A stretch of DNA of 64,000 bases from the NCBI RefSeq assembly GCF_003696285.1, contig NZ_RFFL01000012.1:105730-169729 (forward strand), in the 5' to 3' direction. Made by a program: the position numbers and the translations under genes. Shown here one piece after another: positions 1 through 8,950 of this stretch. The notes under the pieces were generated by a model. That model did not search any database and was not told the DNA's origin. It saw nothing but the letters and a program-made list of their open reading frames with translations. Numbering within the stretch: the first letter of the stretch is position 1; every line of letters starts with the position of its first letter. The stretch comes from Stutzerimonas nitrititolerans. GTDB lineage: Bacteria; Pseudomonadota; Gammaproteobacteria; Pseudomonadales; Pseudomonadaceae.

Positions 1-744
1 CAGGTAGCTCAGCACTTCGGCCGGGCTCATGTCCTTGCCGTCGATGGCTACGATATCGCCCTTGCGGTAGGTCAGCTCGATGTAGGTCGGGGTGTCCGGC
101 GCGGCTTCCGGGGACTTGGTCCAGCGCCACATGTCCTCTTCGTGCTCGGTCCAGGTGTCTTCCAGCACGCCGCCTTCATAGGAGATGTGCAGCAGGTTGG
201 CGTCCATGGAGTACGGCGACTTCTTCTTGCCGTGGCGCTCGATCGGGATGGCGTGTTTCTCGGCGTAGTCCATCAGCTTCTCGCGCGAGAGCAGATCCCA
301 CTCGCGCCAGGGGGCGATGACTTTCACGCCCGGCTTGAGCGCATAGGCGCCCAGCTCGAAACGCACCTGGTCGTTACCCTTGCCGGTGGCACCGTGGGAA
401 ATGGCGTCGGCGCCGGTCTCGTTGGCGATCTCGATCAGGCGCTTGGCAATCAGCGGACGGGCGATGGAGGTACCCAGCAGGTATTCGCCTTCGTAGACGG
501 TGTTGGCGCGAAACATCGGGAAGACGAAATCGCGCACGAATTCTTCGCGCAGGTCGTCGATGTAGATTTCCTCGACGCCCATGGCCTTGGCCTTGGCGCG
601 GGCCGGCTCGACCTCCTCGCCCTGGCCGAGGTCGGCGGTGAAAGTCACCACTTCGCAGTTATAGGTATCTTGCAGCCACTTGAGAATCACCGAGGTGTCC
701 AGGCCACCGGAATACGCCAGGACTACCTTCTTTACGTCGGCCAT
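1..744 (-). CDS. argG: Argininosuccinate synthase, N-terminal 248 residues (gene runs off the left edge)
   Basis: Joins citrulline and aspartate with ATP to make argininosuccinate, the penultimate step of arginine synthesis in the cytosol. The reverse strand begins [20 protein letters not shown], the pyrophosphatase-type P-loop (SGGLDTS) that defines the family, and later shows [14 protein letters not shown] and the IAPWREWD segment of the nucleotide/citrulline site. Exactly 248 codons lie in the window, in frame to base 1, out of about 405 expected, so the gene is cut by the window edge and is not broken. An upstream in-frame ATG six bases earlier exists, but the GGAG at about 9 bases fits the ATG at 744 better. 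It sits next to motY, as in P. aeruginosa. Confidence 0.97.
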   Translation of the reverse strand, partial: MADVKKVVLAYSGGLDTSVILKWLQDTYNCEVVTFTADLGQGEEVEPARAKAKAMGVEEIYIDDLREEFVRDFVFPMFRANTVYEGEYLLGTSIARPLIAKRLIEIANETGADAISHGATGKGNDQVRFELGAYALKPGVKVIAPWREWDLLSREKLMDYAEKHAIPIERHGKKKSPYSMDANLLHISYEGGVLEDTWTEHEEDMWRWTKSPEAAPDTPTYIELTYRKGDIVAIDGKDMSPAEVLSYL

Positions 745-828
745 TGCCATCCACTCCCGGGATTGAAGGAAAGCGGCAATTCTACTGGTCGCGACGCCGG
801 TTTTACAGGGGCGCGAGTTCGCCGCGGC

Positions 829-1722
829 TCAGGACGACGGCGTAACCTGTTCGGCCGCCGCGGTGGTGGTGACCGGCGCCCGCTCGAGGCGCAAGGTGAC
901 CCGGCGATTCTTGGCGCGATTGGCCGGTCCGTTGTTGGCCACCAGCGGGTAGCGCTCGCCGTGGAAACGCACCGTGATCTGTTCCTTCGGCACGCCATTG
1001 GCGATCAGGTATTCCTCGACGGCCAGCGCACGGCGACGGGAGAGGTCGCGGTTGGTGAGCCGGTTGCCGCTGTTGTCCGAGTGGCCGTCGAGTTGGATGC
1101 GGTTGACGCTCGGGTCGGCCTTGAGGAACTGTAGGATGATGTCGAGCTTGGCGCGCCCCACGTCATCCAGCGCCACATCGCTGGTGGGAAAACCGATCTG
1201 CGACTGACGAATCTGATCGAAGTTGACCGGCAGCAGCTTGGTCGTGCAGGCGCGGTAATCCTCGTAGGCCTTGCCGAAGCGCGCCGGCAGCAAGCGCACC
1301 TCGAGCGACTCCCCGCCATGCAGCGTGCGGTGGCGCACCACCGGGCTGCGCCCCTCGAGCAGGCCGCTGAGCAGGCGCCCGGCCTGCAGGTGCGAGCTGT
1401 TGAAGGGAATCTCGCCGCCACCGACCGACACCACACCCAGGTTGATGTCGCTGCGTGTCGGCTGCCAGGGCGCGGCCGCCGCCAGCAGCGTCGCCGAGCC
1501 GCTGCCCAGCCAGCGATCCGGCGACTGCAGACGAAAAATGGCCTGCTCGCCGGCCCGGCGGACGAACTCTCCCGTGCCGAAACCGGCAATCGGCTGCACC
1601 AGTCGGCACTCGAACTGATCGCCCTCGACCTGCCACTCCACCCTCTCCAGACGGGTCTGGAAGGTGATGGCATTGGCTGGCGAGGCCAGCAGGCAAGCCA
1701 GGATAAGAGGGCGCAGGCGCAC
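829..1722 (-). CDS. motY: MotY-like OmpA-family flagellar stator-associated protein
   Basis: MotY proteins form part of the periplasmic T-ring that anchors stators of the polar flagellum in Vibrio and Pseudomonas. The 297-aa product has a signal peptide of about 18 residues ending SPANA, an N-terminal beta-rich domain (ITFQTRLERVEWQVE) typical of MotY, and a C-terminal OmpA peptidoglycan-binding domain from about residue 165 with DGHSDNSGNRLTNRDLSRRRA-like core residues and NRRVTLRLE near the end. I chose the GTG at 1722 because CTGGAG lies six bases upstream and it opens directly on the signal peptide; longer frames upstream lack this. The neighbour is argG in the same direction, the arrangement known from P. 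aeruginosa. No other flagellar gene is in the window. Confidence 0.88.
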   Translation of the reverse strand: MRLRPLILACLLASPANAITFQTRLERVEWQVEGDQFECRLVQPIAGFGTGEFVRRAGEQAIFRLQSPDRWLGSGSATLLAAAAPWQPTRSDINLGVVSVGGGEIPFNSSHLQAGRLLSGLLEGRSPVVRHRTLHGGESLEVRLLPARFGKAYEDYRACTTKLLPVNFDQIRQSQIGFPTSDVALDDVGRAKLDIILQFLKADPSVNRIQLDGHSDNSGNRLTNRDLSRRRALAVEEYLIANGVPKEQITVRFHGERYPLVANNGPANRAKNRRVTLRLERAPVTTTAAAEQVTPSS

Positions 1723-1927
1723 GATGAACTCCAGGAGCAAAGCGGTCTCATGGGCTATCGGGCCGGCCCGGGAAAACTTGAGTGCCAAAGGGCGGCGGTC
1801 GCTCGGGCATGAGGCCCGGCGCGCGCCGCGATCGTCAGCGCATGCAGCCGCAGTGGCTCTTTGTGCGCTAGCATTCACGCCGCCAGCACCAGCAGACACT
1901 GGCCTCGATTCGTTCATGAGCGAACAG

Positions 1928-3505
1928 ATGACTCTCAACCAGAAACCCATCATCAGACGCACCCTCGCCAGTTGGAGAACCCTGATGTTCTGCCTGCTTG
2001 GCGGACTGTTGAGCGGCTGCGCCCTGCCCGACCTCGAGGGCCGCAGCCTCTCGTCCGCACTGACGCCGGCGGAAAGCGCCGACACGGCGCTCGGTCGGGC
2101 CATCGCGCCACGCGCCCAGGTCCATCCGGGCAAGGCCGGCATCCACGCGCTGGCCGATCCGCACGATGCCTTCGCCGCCCGCGTACTGCTGGCCCGGGCG
2201 GCGCAGAAGACACTCGACGTGCAGTACTACATCTGGCGTGGCGACACCACCGGCACCCTGCTGCTCGATGAGCTGCGTGCCGCCGCGCAGCGCGGCGTTC
2301 GGGTGCGCCTGCTGCTCGACGACAACGGCACGGGCGGACTGGACGCCGAACTGGCAGCCCTCGACAGCCACGCCAACATCGAGATTCGCCTGTTCAACCC
2401 CTTTCTGATCCGCACGCCCAAGTCGATCGGCTACGTCACCGACTTCATGCGCGCCAATCGCCGCATGCACAACAAATCCTTCACCGCCGACAGCCAGGCC
2501 ACCATCATCGGCGGGCGCAACGTTGGTGACGAATACTTCGGTGCCACCGAAGGCGTGCTGTTCGCCGACCTGGATGTGCTGGCCGTTGGCTCGGTGGTCG
2601 CCGACGTCTCCAGCGACTTCGACCGCTACTGGGCCAGCGACTCGTCGTATCCGGCGCAGCTGATCCTGCCCGAGGCCGGCGCGGCGCAGCTACAGGCCTT
2701 CGCCGACGCGGCCGCGCGCATGGCCAAAGCGCCCGCGGCCACCGAGTATATCCAGGCGATCGGTGAATCGGCCTTCATCACCAACCTGCTGCAAGGCGTT
2801 CTGGCCTTCGAATGGGCCGAAACCCGAATGGTCAGCGACGACCCGGCCAAGGGGCTTGGCATGGCCGAATCGGATGGCCTGCTGATTCATCAACTGCGTG
2901 AAATCCTCGGCGAGCCCGAGAGCCATGTCGAACTGGTTTCGCCCTATTTCGTGCCGACCGCCGCCGGCACCGAGGCCTTCGCACGAATGGCCGAGCGCGG
3001 CGTAAAGATTCGCGTGCTGACCAATTCGCTGGACGCCACCGATGTCGCGGCGGTGCATGCCGGCTATGCCAAGCGCCGCAAGGACCTGCTCGAAGCCGGC
3101 ATCCTGCTCTACGAAATGCGCCGCCTGTCGCCGGAGAAGGATCACAAGGAAAATCTCGGTCCCTTCGGCAGCTCCGGCTCCAGCCTGCACGCCAAGACCT
3201 TCGCCGTGGATCGTTCGAGGGTGTTCGTGGGCTCGTTCAACTTCGATCCACGCTCGGCCGATCTCAATACAGAACTGGGCTTCGTGATCGAAAGTCCGCG
3301 CATGGCGGGCGCGATCGAAGAGGCCTTCGACACCAGCATTCCCGCGAACTCCTATGAGGTGCGGCTCAGCGAATCAGGCAAACTCCATTGGCTGGAACAA
3401 TGGAATGGCCAGCAGGTGCGCCATGACACCGAGCCACGGACCAGCTTCTGGAAAAGAGCCAGCGTGTCGTTTATGTCGATTCTTCCCATCGAGTGGATGC
3501 TTTGA
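1928..3505 (+). CDS. clsC: Phospholipase D-family lipoprotein, cardiolipin synthase C-like
   Basis: Probably transfers phosphatidyl groups to make cardiolipin (ClsC/YmdC type) at the membrane. Two HKD motifs are present: HNKSFTAD followed by GGRN in the first half, and HAKTFAVD followed by GSFNFDPRS in the second. The sequence tracks E. coli ClsC throughout, including the DVQYYIW segment and the C-terminal SILPIEWML. It differs by an N-terminal extension ending in a lipobox (LLSGC, Cys31 from this start), suggesting a lipoprotein. The start is uncertain: ATGs at 1916, 1928 and 1984 are all in frame. The 1984 ATG has the best ribosome site (GGAG at 7) but would leave a signal without basic residues. 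The stop overlaps the start of the next gene by 13 bases, implying co-transcription with the pqi genes. Confidence 0.85.
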   Translation: MTLNQKPIIRRTLASWRTLMFCLLGGLLSGCALPDLEGRSLSSALTPAESADTALGRAIAPRAQVHPGKAGIHALADPHDAFAARVLLARAAQKTLDVQYYIWRGDTTGTLLLDELRAAAQRGVRVRLLLDDNGTGGLDAELAALDSHANIEIRLFNPFLIRTPKSIGYVTDFMRANRRMHNKSFTADSQATIIGGRNVGDEYFGATEGVLFADLDVLAVGSVVADVSSDFDRYWASDSSYPAQLILPEAGAAQLQAFADAAARMAKAPAATEYIQAIGESAFITNLLQGVLAFEWAETRMVSDDPAKGLGMAESDGLLIHQLREILGEPESHVELVSPYFVPTAAGTEAFARMAERGVKIRVLTNSLDATDVAAVHAGYAKRRKDLLEAGILLYEMRRLSPEKDHKENLGPFGSSGSSLHAKTFAVDRSRVFVGSFNFDPRSADLNTELGFVIESPRMAGAIEEAFDTSIPANSYEVRLSESGKLHWLEQWNGQQVRHDTEPRTSFWKRASVSFMSILPIEWML

Positions 3506-4185
3506 GCCCCGTCAGCTCGACGTCACCGCCTGCAACCGATGCACCCGATCGGGCCGCCATCGGCGCGCAAGACATGCTGGACGGGCGGCCGCTGATCATC
3601 TGCGAGCACTGCGACTCGGTCTACCAGCGCCCTGTCCTGGCGCGCCGACAGACCGCCCATTGCCTGCGCTGCGGCGCGCTGCTGGAGCGGGGCCGTCACC
3701 TGAACACCGACCAGTTGCTGGCGCTCACCCTGGCGGCCGCGATCCTGTTCCTGTTCGCCAATGCCTTCCCCATCATGCAGATCGGCCTGCAGGGGCTCAG
3801 CAACGAGGCGACGTTGTGGGGCGCCGTCGAGGCCCTGGCCTACGGGCGGATCACGCCCATCGCGCTGGTCACCGGGCTGAGCATCATCTTCGCGCCGGGC
3901 CTGCAGATCATCCTGCTGGCCTGGGTGCTGGTGCACGCCCGTAGCGGCAAGATCGCGCCGGGCTTTCGCGCCTGCATGCGGGCACTGGAGCACCTGCGTC
4001 CCTGGAGCATGCTGGAGGTCTGCCTGCTGGGCATTCTGGTCGCCATCATCAAGCTCGCCGGTATGCTCGAAGTGCATCCGGGCATCGGCCTCTGGGCCAT
4101 GGCCATCCTCACCATCCTGATCCTGCTGATCGCCGGTCGCGACGTACGCGGCCTGTGGGACGAACTGGGCGTGGAGGCACGATGA
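3493..4185 (+). CDS. pqiA: PqiA-family membrane protein, first half-size copy
   Basis: Inner-membrane partner of an MCE-type lipid transport system. It opens with a zinc-ribbon-like segment, CEHC...CLRC, then about four membrane helices (FLFANAFPIMQIGLQGL, ITPIALVTGLSIIFAPGL and two more), which is one module of the family. E. coli PqiA/YebS carry two such modules in one chain; here they are two adjacent genes. The start is the weakest part: GTG at 3493 overlaps the previous gene, TTG at 3502 and ATG at 3574 are alternatives, and none has a strong Shine-Dalgarno. The stop overlaps the next ATG (ATGA). Confidence 0.85.
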   Translation: MDALSPVSSTSPPATDAPDRAAIGAQDMLDGRPLIICEHCDSVYQRPVLARRQTAHCLRCGALLERGRHLNTDQLLALTLAAAILFLFANAFPIMQIGLQGLSNEATLWGAVEALAYGRITPIALVTGLSIIFAPGLQIILLAWVLVHARSGKIAPGFRACMRALEHLRPWSMLEVCLLGILVAIIKLAGMLEVHPGIGLWAMAILTILILLIAGRDVRGLWDELGVEAR

Positions 4186-4799
4186 CCCCACCGCCCTATG
4201 CCTCGGAATTGGGCCTGCAGCTGTGCCACGACTGCGGCCTTGCATGCCGGCTGACGGACCGCGACTGCCCGCGCTGCGAGGCCGCGCTCCACCCGCGCAA
4301 GCCGAACAGCATCGCACGTACCTGGGCCTTGCTGATCGCCGCGCTGATCCTGTACCTGCCGGCGAACATGCTGCCGGTGATGTACACCGACATGTTCGGC
4401 AGCGGCAGCGAAAACACTATTCTTAGCGGCGTGGTCGAGTTCTGGAAAGGCGGTTCCTGGGACATCGCGCTGCTGATCTTCATCGCCAGCGTGGTGGTGC
4501 CCTGCATGAAGTTCTTCGTGCTCGGCATGCTGCTGATCTGCGCCCAGCGCCGCAGCCGCTGGGCCATGCGCGAACGTGCGCGCCTGTACCGCTTCATCGA
4601 GACCATCGGCTACTGGTCGATGCTGGACGTGCTGGTCGTGGCCCTGGTGGCGGCGCTGGTGCAGTTCCGCGCGCTGAGTACCATAGAGCCACGCCTGGGC
4701 ATCCTGTTCTTCGGCCTGGTGGTCGTGCTGACGATGCTGGCCTCGATGACCTTCGATCCGCGATTGACCTGGGATGCAGAGAACGACGATGTCCGATAA
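4182..4799 (+). CDS. PqiA-family membrane protein, second half-size copy
   Basis: Second module of a split PqiA. The 205-aa product begins with CHDC...CPRC, a four-cysteine zinc-ribbon-like motif, followed by about four hydrophobic segments with the family signature YLPANMLPVMYTDMFG and a second loop ending TFDPRLTWD. It starts at the ATG that shares bases with the TGA of the preceding gene and ends 11 bases inside the next one, so all are translated from one message. Together with the upstream copy it probably supplies the membrane component working with the MCE protein encoded next. Confidence 0.9.
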   Translation: MTPPPYASELGLQLCHDCGLACRLTDRDCPRCEAALHPRKPNSIARTWALLIAALILYLPANMLPVMYTDMFGSGSENTILSGVVEFWKGGSWDIALLIFIASVVVPCMKFFVLGMLLICAQRRSRWAMRERARLYRFIETIGYWSMLDVLVVALVAALVQFRALSTIEPRLGILFFGLVVVLTMLASMTFDPRLTWDAENDDVR

Positions 4800-6465
4800 C
4801 CCATACCGCCCCGAAACACCTGCCGGCGCCCCCGAGATCAGGCAGCGACGCGCTCGCGTCTCGCTGGTCTGGCTGGTCCCCATCGCCGCGGCGCTGGTGG
4901 GCTTTTCCATGGTGGTGCAGAACTGGCTTTCGGCCGGTCCGCAGATCACCGTGAGCTTCGAGACGGCCGAAGGACTCGAGGCCAACAAGACGCAGGTCAA
5001 GTACAAGAACGTGGTCATCGGCCAGGTCACCGAAATCAACCTCAGCGAGGATCACACTCGCGTCATCGCCACGATCGAGCTGGATCAGCACGCCGAACCC
5101 TTTACCCGCGAAGACACCAAGTTCTGGGTCGTGCGGCCGCGCATCGGTGCCAGTGGCGTATCCGGCGTCGACACCCTGCTGTCCGGCGCCTTCATCGGTG
5201 CGGATGCCGGACGGGCCGAGGAAACCCGCCGCGAGTTCGTCGGCCTGGAAGCGCCGCCACCAGTGACCTTTGGCGTCAAGGGCAAGCAGTTCACCCTGCA
5301 CACCGATGACCTGGGCTCGCTCGGCATCGGCTCACCGCTGTACTTTCGCCGCCTCCAGGTTGGTCAGGTGATCTCGTTCGGCCTGGCCGACGATGGCAAG
5401 GGTGTCCAGGTCCAGGTGTTCGTCAACGCGCCCTACGACAACTTCGTCACCGACGATACGCGCTTCTGGAACGCCAGTGGCGTCGACGTATCGGTCGCCG
5501 CCGACGGCCTTACCGTCAATACCGAGTCGCTCTCGGCGATACTCGCCGGCGGCATCGCCTTCCGCGCCCCCAACTACAGCCCCGACGCCAGACCCGCCGC
5601 AGAGGACAGCGAATTCACCCTGTTTTCCGACATGCGCCGAGCGATGGCCCCTGCGGACGGCCCGCCACGCTACGTGCAGATGCGCTTCGACCAACCCCTG
5701 CGCGGCCTCAACGTCGATGCACCAGTGGAGTTTCTCGGCGTACCCATCGGCCGCGTGGTGTCAGTCAAGCTCGACTACGACGAGCAGAACAAGAACTTCC
5801 CCGTGGTGGTCGGTGCGGTGATTTTCCCCAACCGCCTGGGCGCCGCTCACGACAAGCTGTCCCAAGCCCTGGGCGGCAACACCGAGGAGCATGCCGCGCG
5901 CCTTATGCAGATGTTCGTCGAGCGCGGCCTCAGGGCCCAGGCGCGAACCGGCAACCTGCTCACCGGCCAGCTGTACATCTCGCTGGATTTCGACCCGCGC
6001 GCGCCGCAAGTCGCCTTCGACCAGCAGGCCCGGCCCATGGTCATCCCGACCATCGCCGGCAGCTTCGACAAGCTGCAGGAGCAGCTGCAGGCCATGGTCG
6101 ACAAGCTCAGCAAGCTGCCCATCGAATCCCTGGCCGATAACCTGAACGGCAGCCTCGACGAGCTGCGCCAGACCTTGAAGCAGGTCAACGGCGATGTCCT
6201 GCCGCAGCTGCAGCGCACCCTGGAGCGATCGGAACAGACCCTGCAGAACGCCAACCAGGCGCTGGCCGACGGCTCACCCCAGCGTCAGCAGTTGGGCGAT
6301 ACGCTGGAGGAAGTCCAGCGTGCGGTGCGCTCCGTGCGGGTGCTTTCCGATTACCTCAGCCGCCATCCGGAATCCCTGATCCGCGGCCGCAACAGCAGCG
6401 ATGAGCCCACCAGCTACAAGGGCCAGGCCACTTCCCGCGAACTGAACACGGAGCTCCAGCCATGA
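4789..6465 (+). CDS. pqiB: PqiB-like MCE-domain intermembrane lipid transport protein
   Basis: Forms the periplasm-spanning channel of a Pqi-type system that moves lipids between the inner and outer membranes. The 558-aa product has one N-terminal transmembrane helix (about residues 24-46), then three MCE modules recognisable by repeated VxFxxxxGL...VxYxxVxIGxV patterns (for example VSFETAEGLEANKTQVKYKN), and a long C-terminal helical region rich in Leu/Gln (about 430-520) that in PqiB builds the needle. Its length is close to E. coli PqiB (546 aa). The start ATG lies 11 bases inside the preceding gene; the stop forms ATGA with pqiC. Confidence 0.93.
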   Translation: MSDNPYRPETPAGAPEIRQRRARVSLVWLVPIAAALVGFSMVVQNWLSAGPQITVSFETAEGLEANKTQVKYKNVVIGQVTEINLSEDHTRVIATIELDQHAEPFTREDTKFWVVRPRIGASGVSGVDTLLSGAFIGADAGRAEETRREFVGLEAPPPVTFGVKGKQFTLHTDDLGSLGIGSPLYFRRLQVGQVISFGLADDGKGVQVQVFVNAPYDNFVTDDTRFWNASGVDVSVAADGLTVNTESLSAILAGGIAFRAPNYSPDARPAAEDSEFTLFSDMRRAMAPADGPPRYVQMRFDQPLRGLNVDAPVEFLGVPIGRVVSVKLDYDEQNKNFPVVVGAVIFPNRLGAAHDKLSQALGGNTEEHAARLMQMFVERGLRAQARTGNLLTGQLYISLDFDPRAPQVAFDQQARPMVIPTIAGSFDKLQEQLQAMVDKLSKLPIESLADNLNGSLDELRQTLKQVNGDVLPQLQRTLERSEQTLQNANQALADGSPQRQQLGDTLEEVQRAVRSVRVLSDYLSRHPESLIRGRNSSDEPTSYKGQATSRELNTELQP

Positions 6466-7076
6466 CCCTGCGCCCCTCTCTGCTGATGCTTGGCGGTGCG
6501 CTCATCCTGAGCGCCTGCAGCTCGGTGCCCACCCGCTATCACACGCTCATCGCCACGCAGCCGCAAACGAGCTCAGCCGTTCAAGCGGTCGACTTCCAGC
6601 TGCAGGTGCTGCCGGTACGCATCCCGGTGCAGGTCGACCAGCCCAGCCTGGTGGTGCGCGAAAGCGATGGCCGCCTGGCGATTCTGGAAACCGCGCTCTG
6701 GGCCTCGCCACCGGCCGATGAGTTTCACGACGCCCTGGCGATCGAACTGGAACAGCGCCTCGGCGTGCGTGATCTGGCCGGCCTGCCGGGCCGCGCCGAC
6801 AAGCCCCTGCTGAGCCTGCGCACCGACGTTCGTCGCTTCGATTCGCTGCCCGGTCGGCATGCCGTGCTGGACGCCATGTGGAGTTTGGAAATTAGCGGGC
6901 ACGGCCAGCAAAAACGCACATTAACCTGTGCCAGCGTGATCAATGAGCAAGCGGGCAGCGAGGTGGACAGCCTTGTCCTGGCCCACCAGCGCGCTATCGG
7001 TGTATTGGCCGACAGGGTGGCGCGCACGGCACGGCAATGGGCGGCGAATCCCGACAGCGATTGCCCACAGCCCTAG
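6462..7076 (+). CDS. pqiC: PqiC-like outer-membrane lipoprotein
   Basis: Auxiliary lipoprotein (ABC-type transport auxiliary / DUF330 family) that docks the Pqi channel to the outer membrane. The 204-aa protein has a lipoprotein signal with lipobox LSAC (Cys19) followed by SSVPTRYHTL, a typical opening of the family, and a middle part with DQPSLVVRESDGRLAI and WASPPADEF. It is the last gene of the clsC-pqi cluster; its start overlaps the pqiB stop by four bases. A 90-base gap without an obvious terminator separates it from pyrC. Confidence 0.9.
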   Translation: MTLRPSLLMLGGALILSACSSVPTRYHTLIATQPQTSSAVQAVDFQLQVLPVRIPVQVDQPSLVVRESDGRLAILETALWASPPADEFHDALAIELEQRLGVRDLAGLPGRADKPLLSLRTDVRRFDSLPGRHAVLDAMWSLEISGHGQQKRTLTCASVINEQAGSEVDSLVLAHQRAIGVLADRVARTARQWAANPDSDCPQP

Positions 7077-7166
7077 CACAATCGTGCCTATAGTTTTCAG
7101 GCCGGAAGCGGGCTGATGGATTTTCCGGTAGCATTCGCGCACGTTTTGAGCCGCCTGGAAAACCCC

Positions 7167-8210
7167 ATGTCCGACCGAATTACCCTGCTGCGTCCCGACG
7201 ACTGGCATATCCATCTGCGTGACGGTGCGGCACTCGCGCATACCGTGGCGGACGCCGCACGCCAGTTCGCGCGCGCGATCATCATGCCGAACCTGGTGCC
7301 GCCGGTACGCAATGCCGCCGAGGCGCACGACTACCGCCAGCGGATCATCGATGCCCGGCCGAGCGGCAGCCGCTTCGAGCCTTTGATGGTGCTCTACCTC
7401 ACCGATGGCACCAGCGTCGAGGACGTCCGCGCCGCCAAGGCCAGTGGCTTCGTGCACGCCGCCAAGCTCTACCCCGCCGGGGCCACCACCAACTCGGCCT
7501 CCGGCGTGACGAAGATCGACAACATCTTCCATGTGCTGGACGCCATGGCCGAAGTCGGCCTGCCGCTGCTGGTGCACGGCGAAGTGACACGTTCGGAAAT
7601 CGACATCTTCGATCGCGAGAAGCATTTCATCGACGAGCAGCTGGGCCGGGTGACCGAGCGCTTCCCAACGCTGAAGGTGGTCTTCGAACACATCACCACA
7701 CGCGATGCGGTGCAGTTCGTCGAGGCCGCGGGCAGCAACGTGGGGGCGACCATCACCGCTCATCACCTGCTCTACAACCGCAACCACATGCTGGTGGGCG
7801 GGATTCGTCCGCACTTCTTCTGCCTGCCGATCCTCAAGCGCAACGTCCACCAGGAAGCCCTGCTGGACGCCGCCACCAGCGGCAGCCCGAAATTCTTCCT
7901 CGGCACGGACTCGGCCCCCCACGCCCAGCACGCCAAGGAAAACGCCTGTGGCTGTGCCGGCTGCTACACCGCCTACGCGGCGATCGAGCTCTATGCCGAG
8001 GCCTTCGAGCAGCGCAACGCGCTGGATCGCCTGGAAGCCTTCGCCAGCCACTTCGGCGCCGACTTCTACGGCTTGCCGCGCAACACCGAGCAGATCACCC
8101 TGGTGCGCGAGCCCTGGAGCGTACCGGGCCATCTGCCCTTCGGCGAGCACAATGTCGTGCCCCTGCGCGCCGGCGAAACCCTGCAATGGCGTCTGGAGGC
8201 AAGCGCATGA
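7167..8210 (+). CDS. pyrC: Dihydroorotase
   Basis: Interconverts carbamoyl-aspartate and dihydroorotate, the third step of pyrimidine synthesis. The 347-aa product carries the zinc motif DWHIHLRDG near the N-terminus, the segment [13 protein letters not shown] with the lysine that is carboxylated in the family, HGEVT, EHITT, the [10 protein letters not shown] histidines and the C-terminal GTDSAPH catalytic aspartate, so all metal ligands appear intact. Its length matches the class II (E. coli-type) enzyme of about 348 aa. It overlaps rnt by four bases (ATGA), so the two are probably co-translated. Confidence 0.97.
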   Translation: MSDRITLLRPDDWHIHLRDGAALAHTVADAARQFARAIIMPNLVPPVRNAAEAHDYRQRIIDARPSGSRFEPLMVLYLTDGTSVEDVRAAKASGFVHAAKLYPAGATTNSASGVTKIDNIFHVLDAMAEVGLPLLVHGEVTRSEIDIFDREKHFIDEQLGRVTERFPTLKVVFEHITTRDAVQFVEAAGSNVGATITAHHLLYNRNHMLVGGIRPHFFCLPILKRNVHQEALLDAATSGSPKFFLGTDSAPHAQHAKENACGCAGCYTAYAAIELYAEAFEQRNALDRLEAFASHFGADFYGLPRNTEQITLVREPWSVPGHLPFGEHNVVPLRAGETLQWRLEASA

Positions 8211-8881
8211 GCGAGGAGCAGTTCGACGACGAATTGGAGAACAACCTCTCGGGTAAACCACGCTCGCCCATGGCTCGGCGCTTTCGCGGTTTCCTGCCGG
8301 TGGTGGTCGACGTCGAATGCGGTGGCTTCAATTGCGCCACCGATGCCCTGCTGGAAATCGCCGCGGTGACCATCGGCATGGACGAACAGGGCCTGCTCTA
8401 TCCGCAGGAAACGATGTTCTTCCGGGTCGAGCCCTTCCCCGGTGCCAATATCGAAGCCGCTGCGCTCGAGTTCACCGGAATCAAGCTTGATCATCCCCTG
8501 CGCATGGCCGTCGCCGAATCCCATGCGATGGGCGAGATCCTGCGCAGCGTGCGCAAGGCGGTGAAATCGGCCGGCTGCAAGCGCGCCATCCTGGTGGGCC
8601 ACAACAGCAGCTTCGACCTGGGTTTCCTCAACGCGGCGATCGCCCGTTGCGACATCAAGCGCAACCCCTTCCATCCCTTCTCCAGCTTCGATACCGCCAC
8701 CCTCGCCGGCCTCGCCTACGGCCAGACCGTGCTGGCCAAGGCCTGCCAGGCCGCCGGCATCGAATTCGACGGTCGCGAAGCCCACTCGGCCCGCTACGAC
8801 ACCGAGAAGACCGCCGAGCTGTTCTGCGGCATCGTCAACCGCTGGAAGGAAATGGGCGGCTGGGAAGAGTTCGACGAGTAG
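8207..8881 (+). CDS. rnt: Ribonuclease T
   Basis: DEDD-family 3'-5' exoribonuclease that trims tRNA and other stable RNA 3' ends. The 224-aa product shows ExoI motif [11 protein letters not shown] (Asp35, Glu37), a middle motif [13 protein letters not shown] and a C-terminal [14 protein letters not shown], giving the four acidic residues and catalytic histidine. The residue after the DVE motif is Cys where I recall Thr in other gamma-proteobacterial RNase T, and a second Cys follows at 43. It is translationally coupled to pyrC and followed by a strong terminator. Confidence 0.95.
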   Translation: MSEEQFDDELENNLSGKPRSPMARRFRGFLPVVVDVECGGFNCATDALLEIAAVTIGMDEQGLLYPQETMFFRVEPFPGANIEAAALEFTGIKLDHPLRMAVAESHAMGEILRSVRKAVKSAGCKRAILVGHNSSFDLGFLNAAIARCDIKRNPFHPFSSFDTATLAGLAYGQTVLAKACQAAGIEFDGREAHSARYDTEKTAELFCGIVNRWKEMGGWEEFDE

Positions 8882-8905
8882 CGGCTCCCTCCGCTTGCGC
8901 ACAAA

Positions 8906-8937
8906 CGAAAAGGCCAGTCTCGCGACTGGCCTTTTCG
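8906..8937. terminator. Bidirectional terminator between rnt and thrC
   Basis: A 14-base perfect stem (8906-8919 against 8924-8937) with a TCGC loop; the arms carry AAAA at the base, so both strands end in T-runs. It lies between convergent rnt and thrC. Confidence 0.9.
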
Positions 8938-8950
8938 TATCGATATCCCC

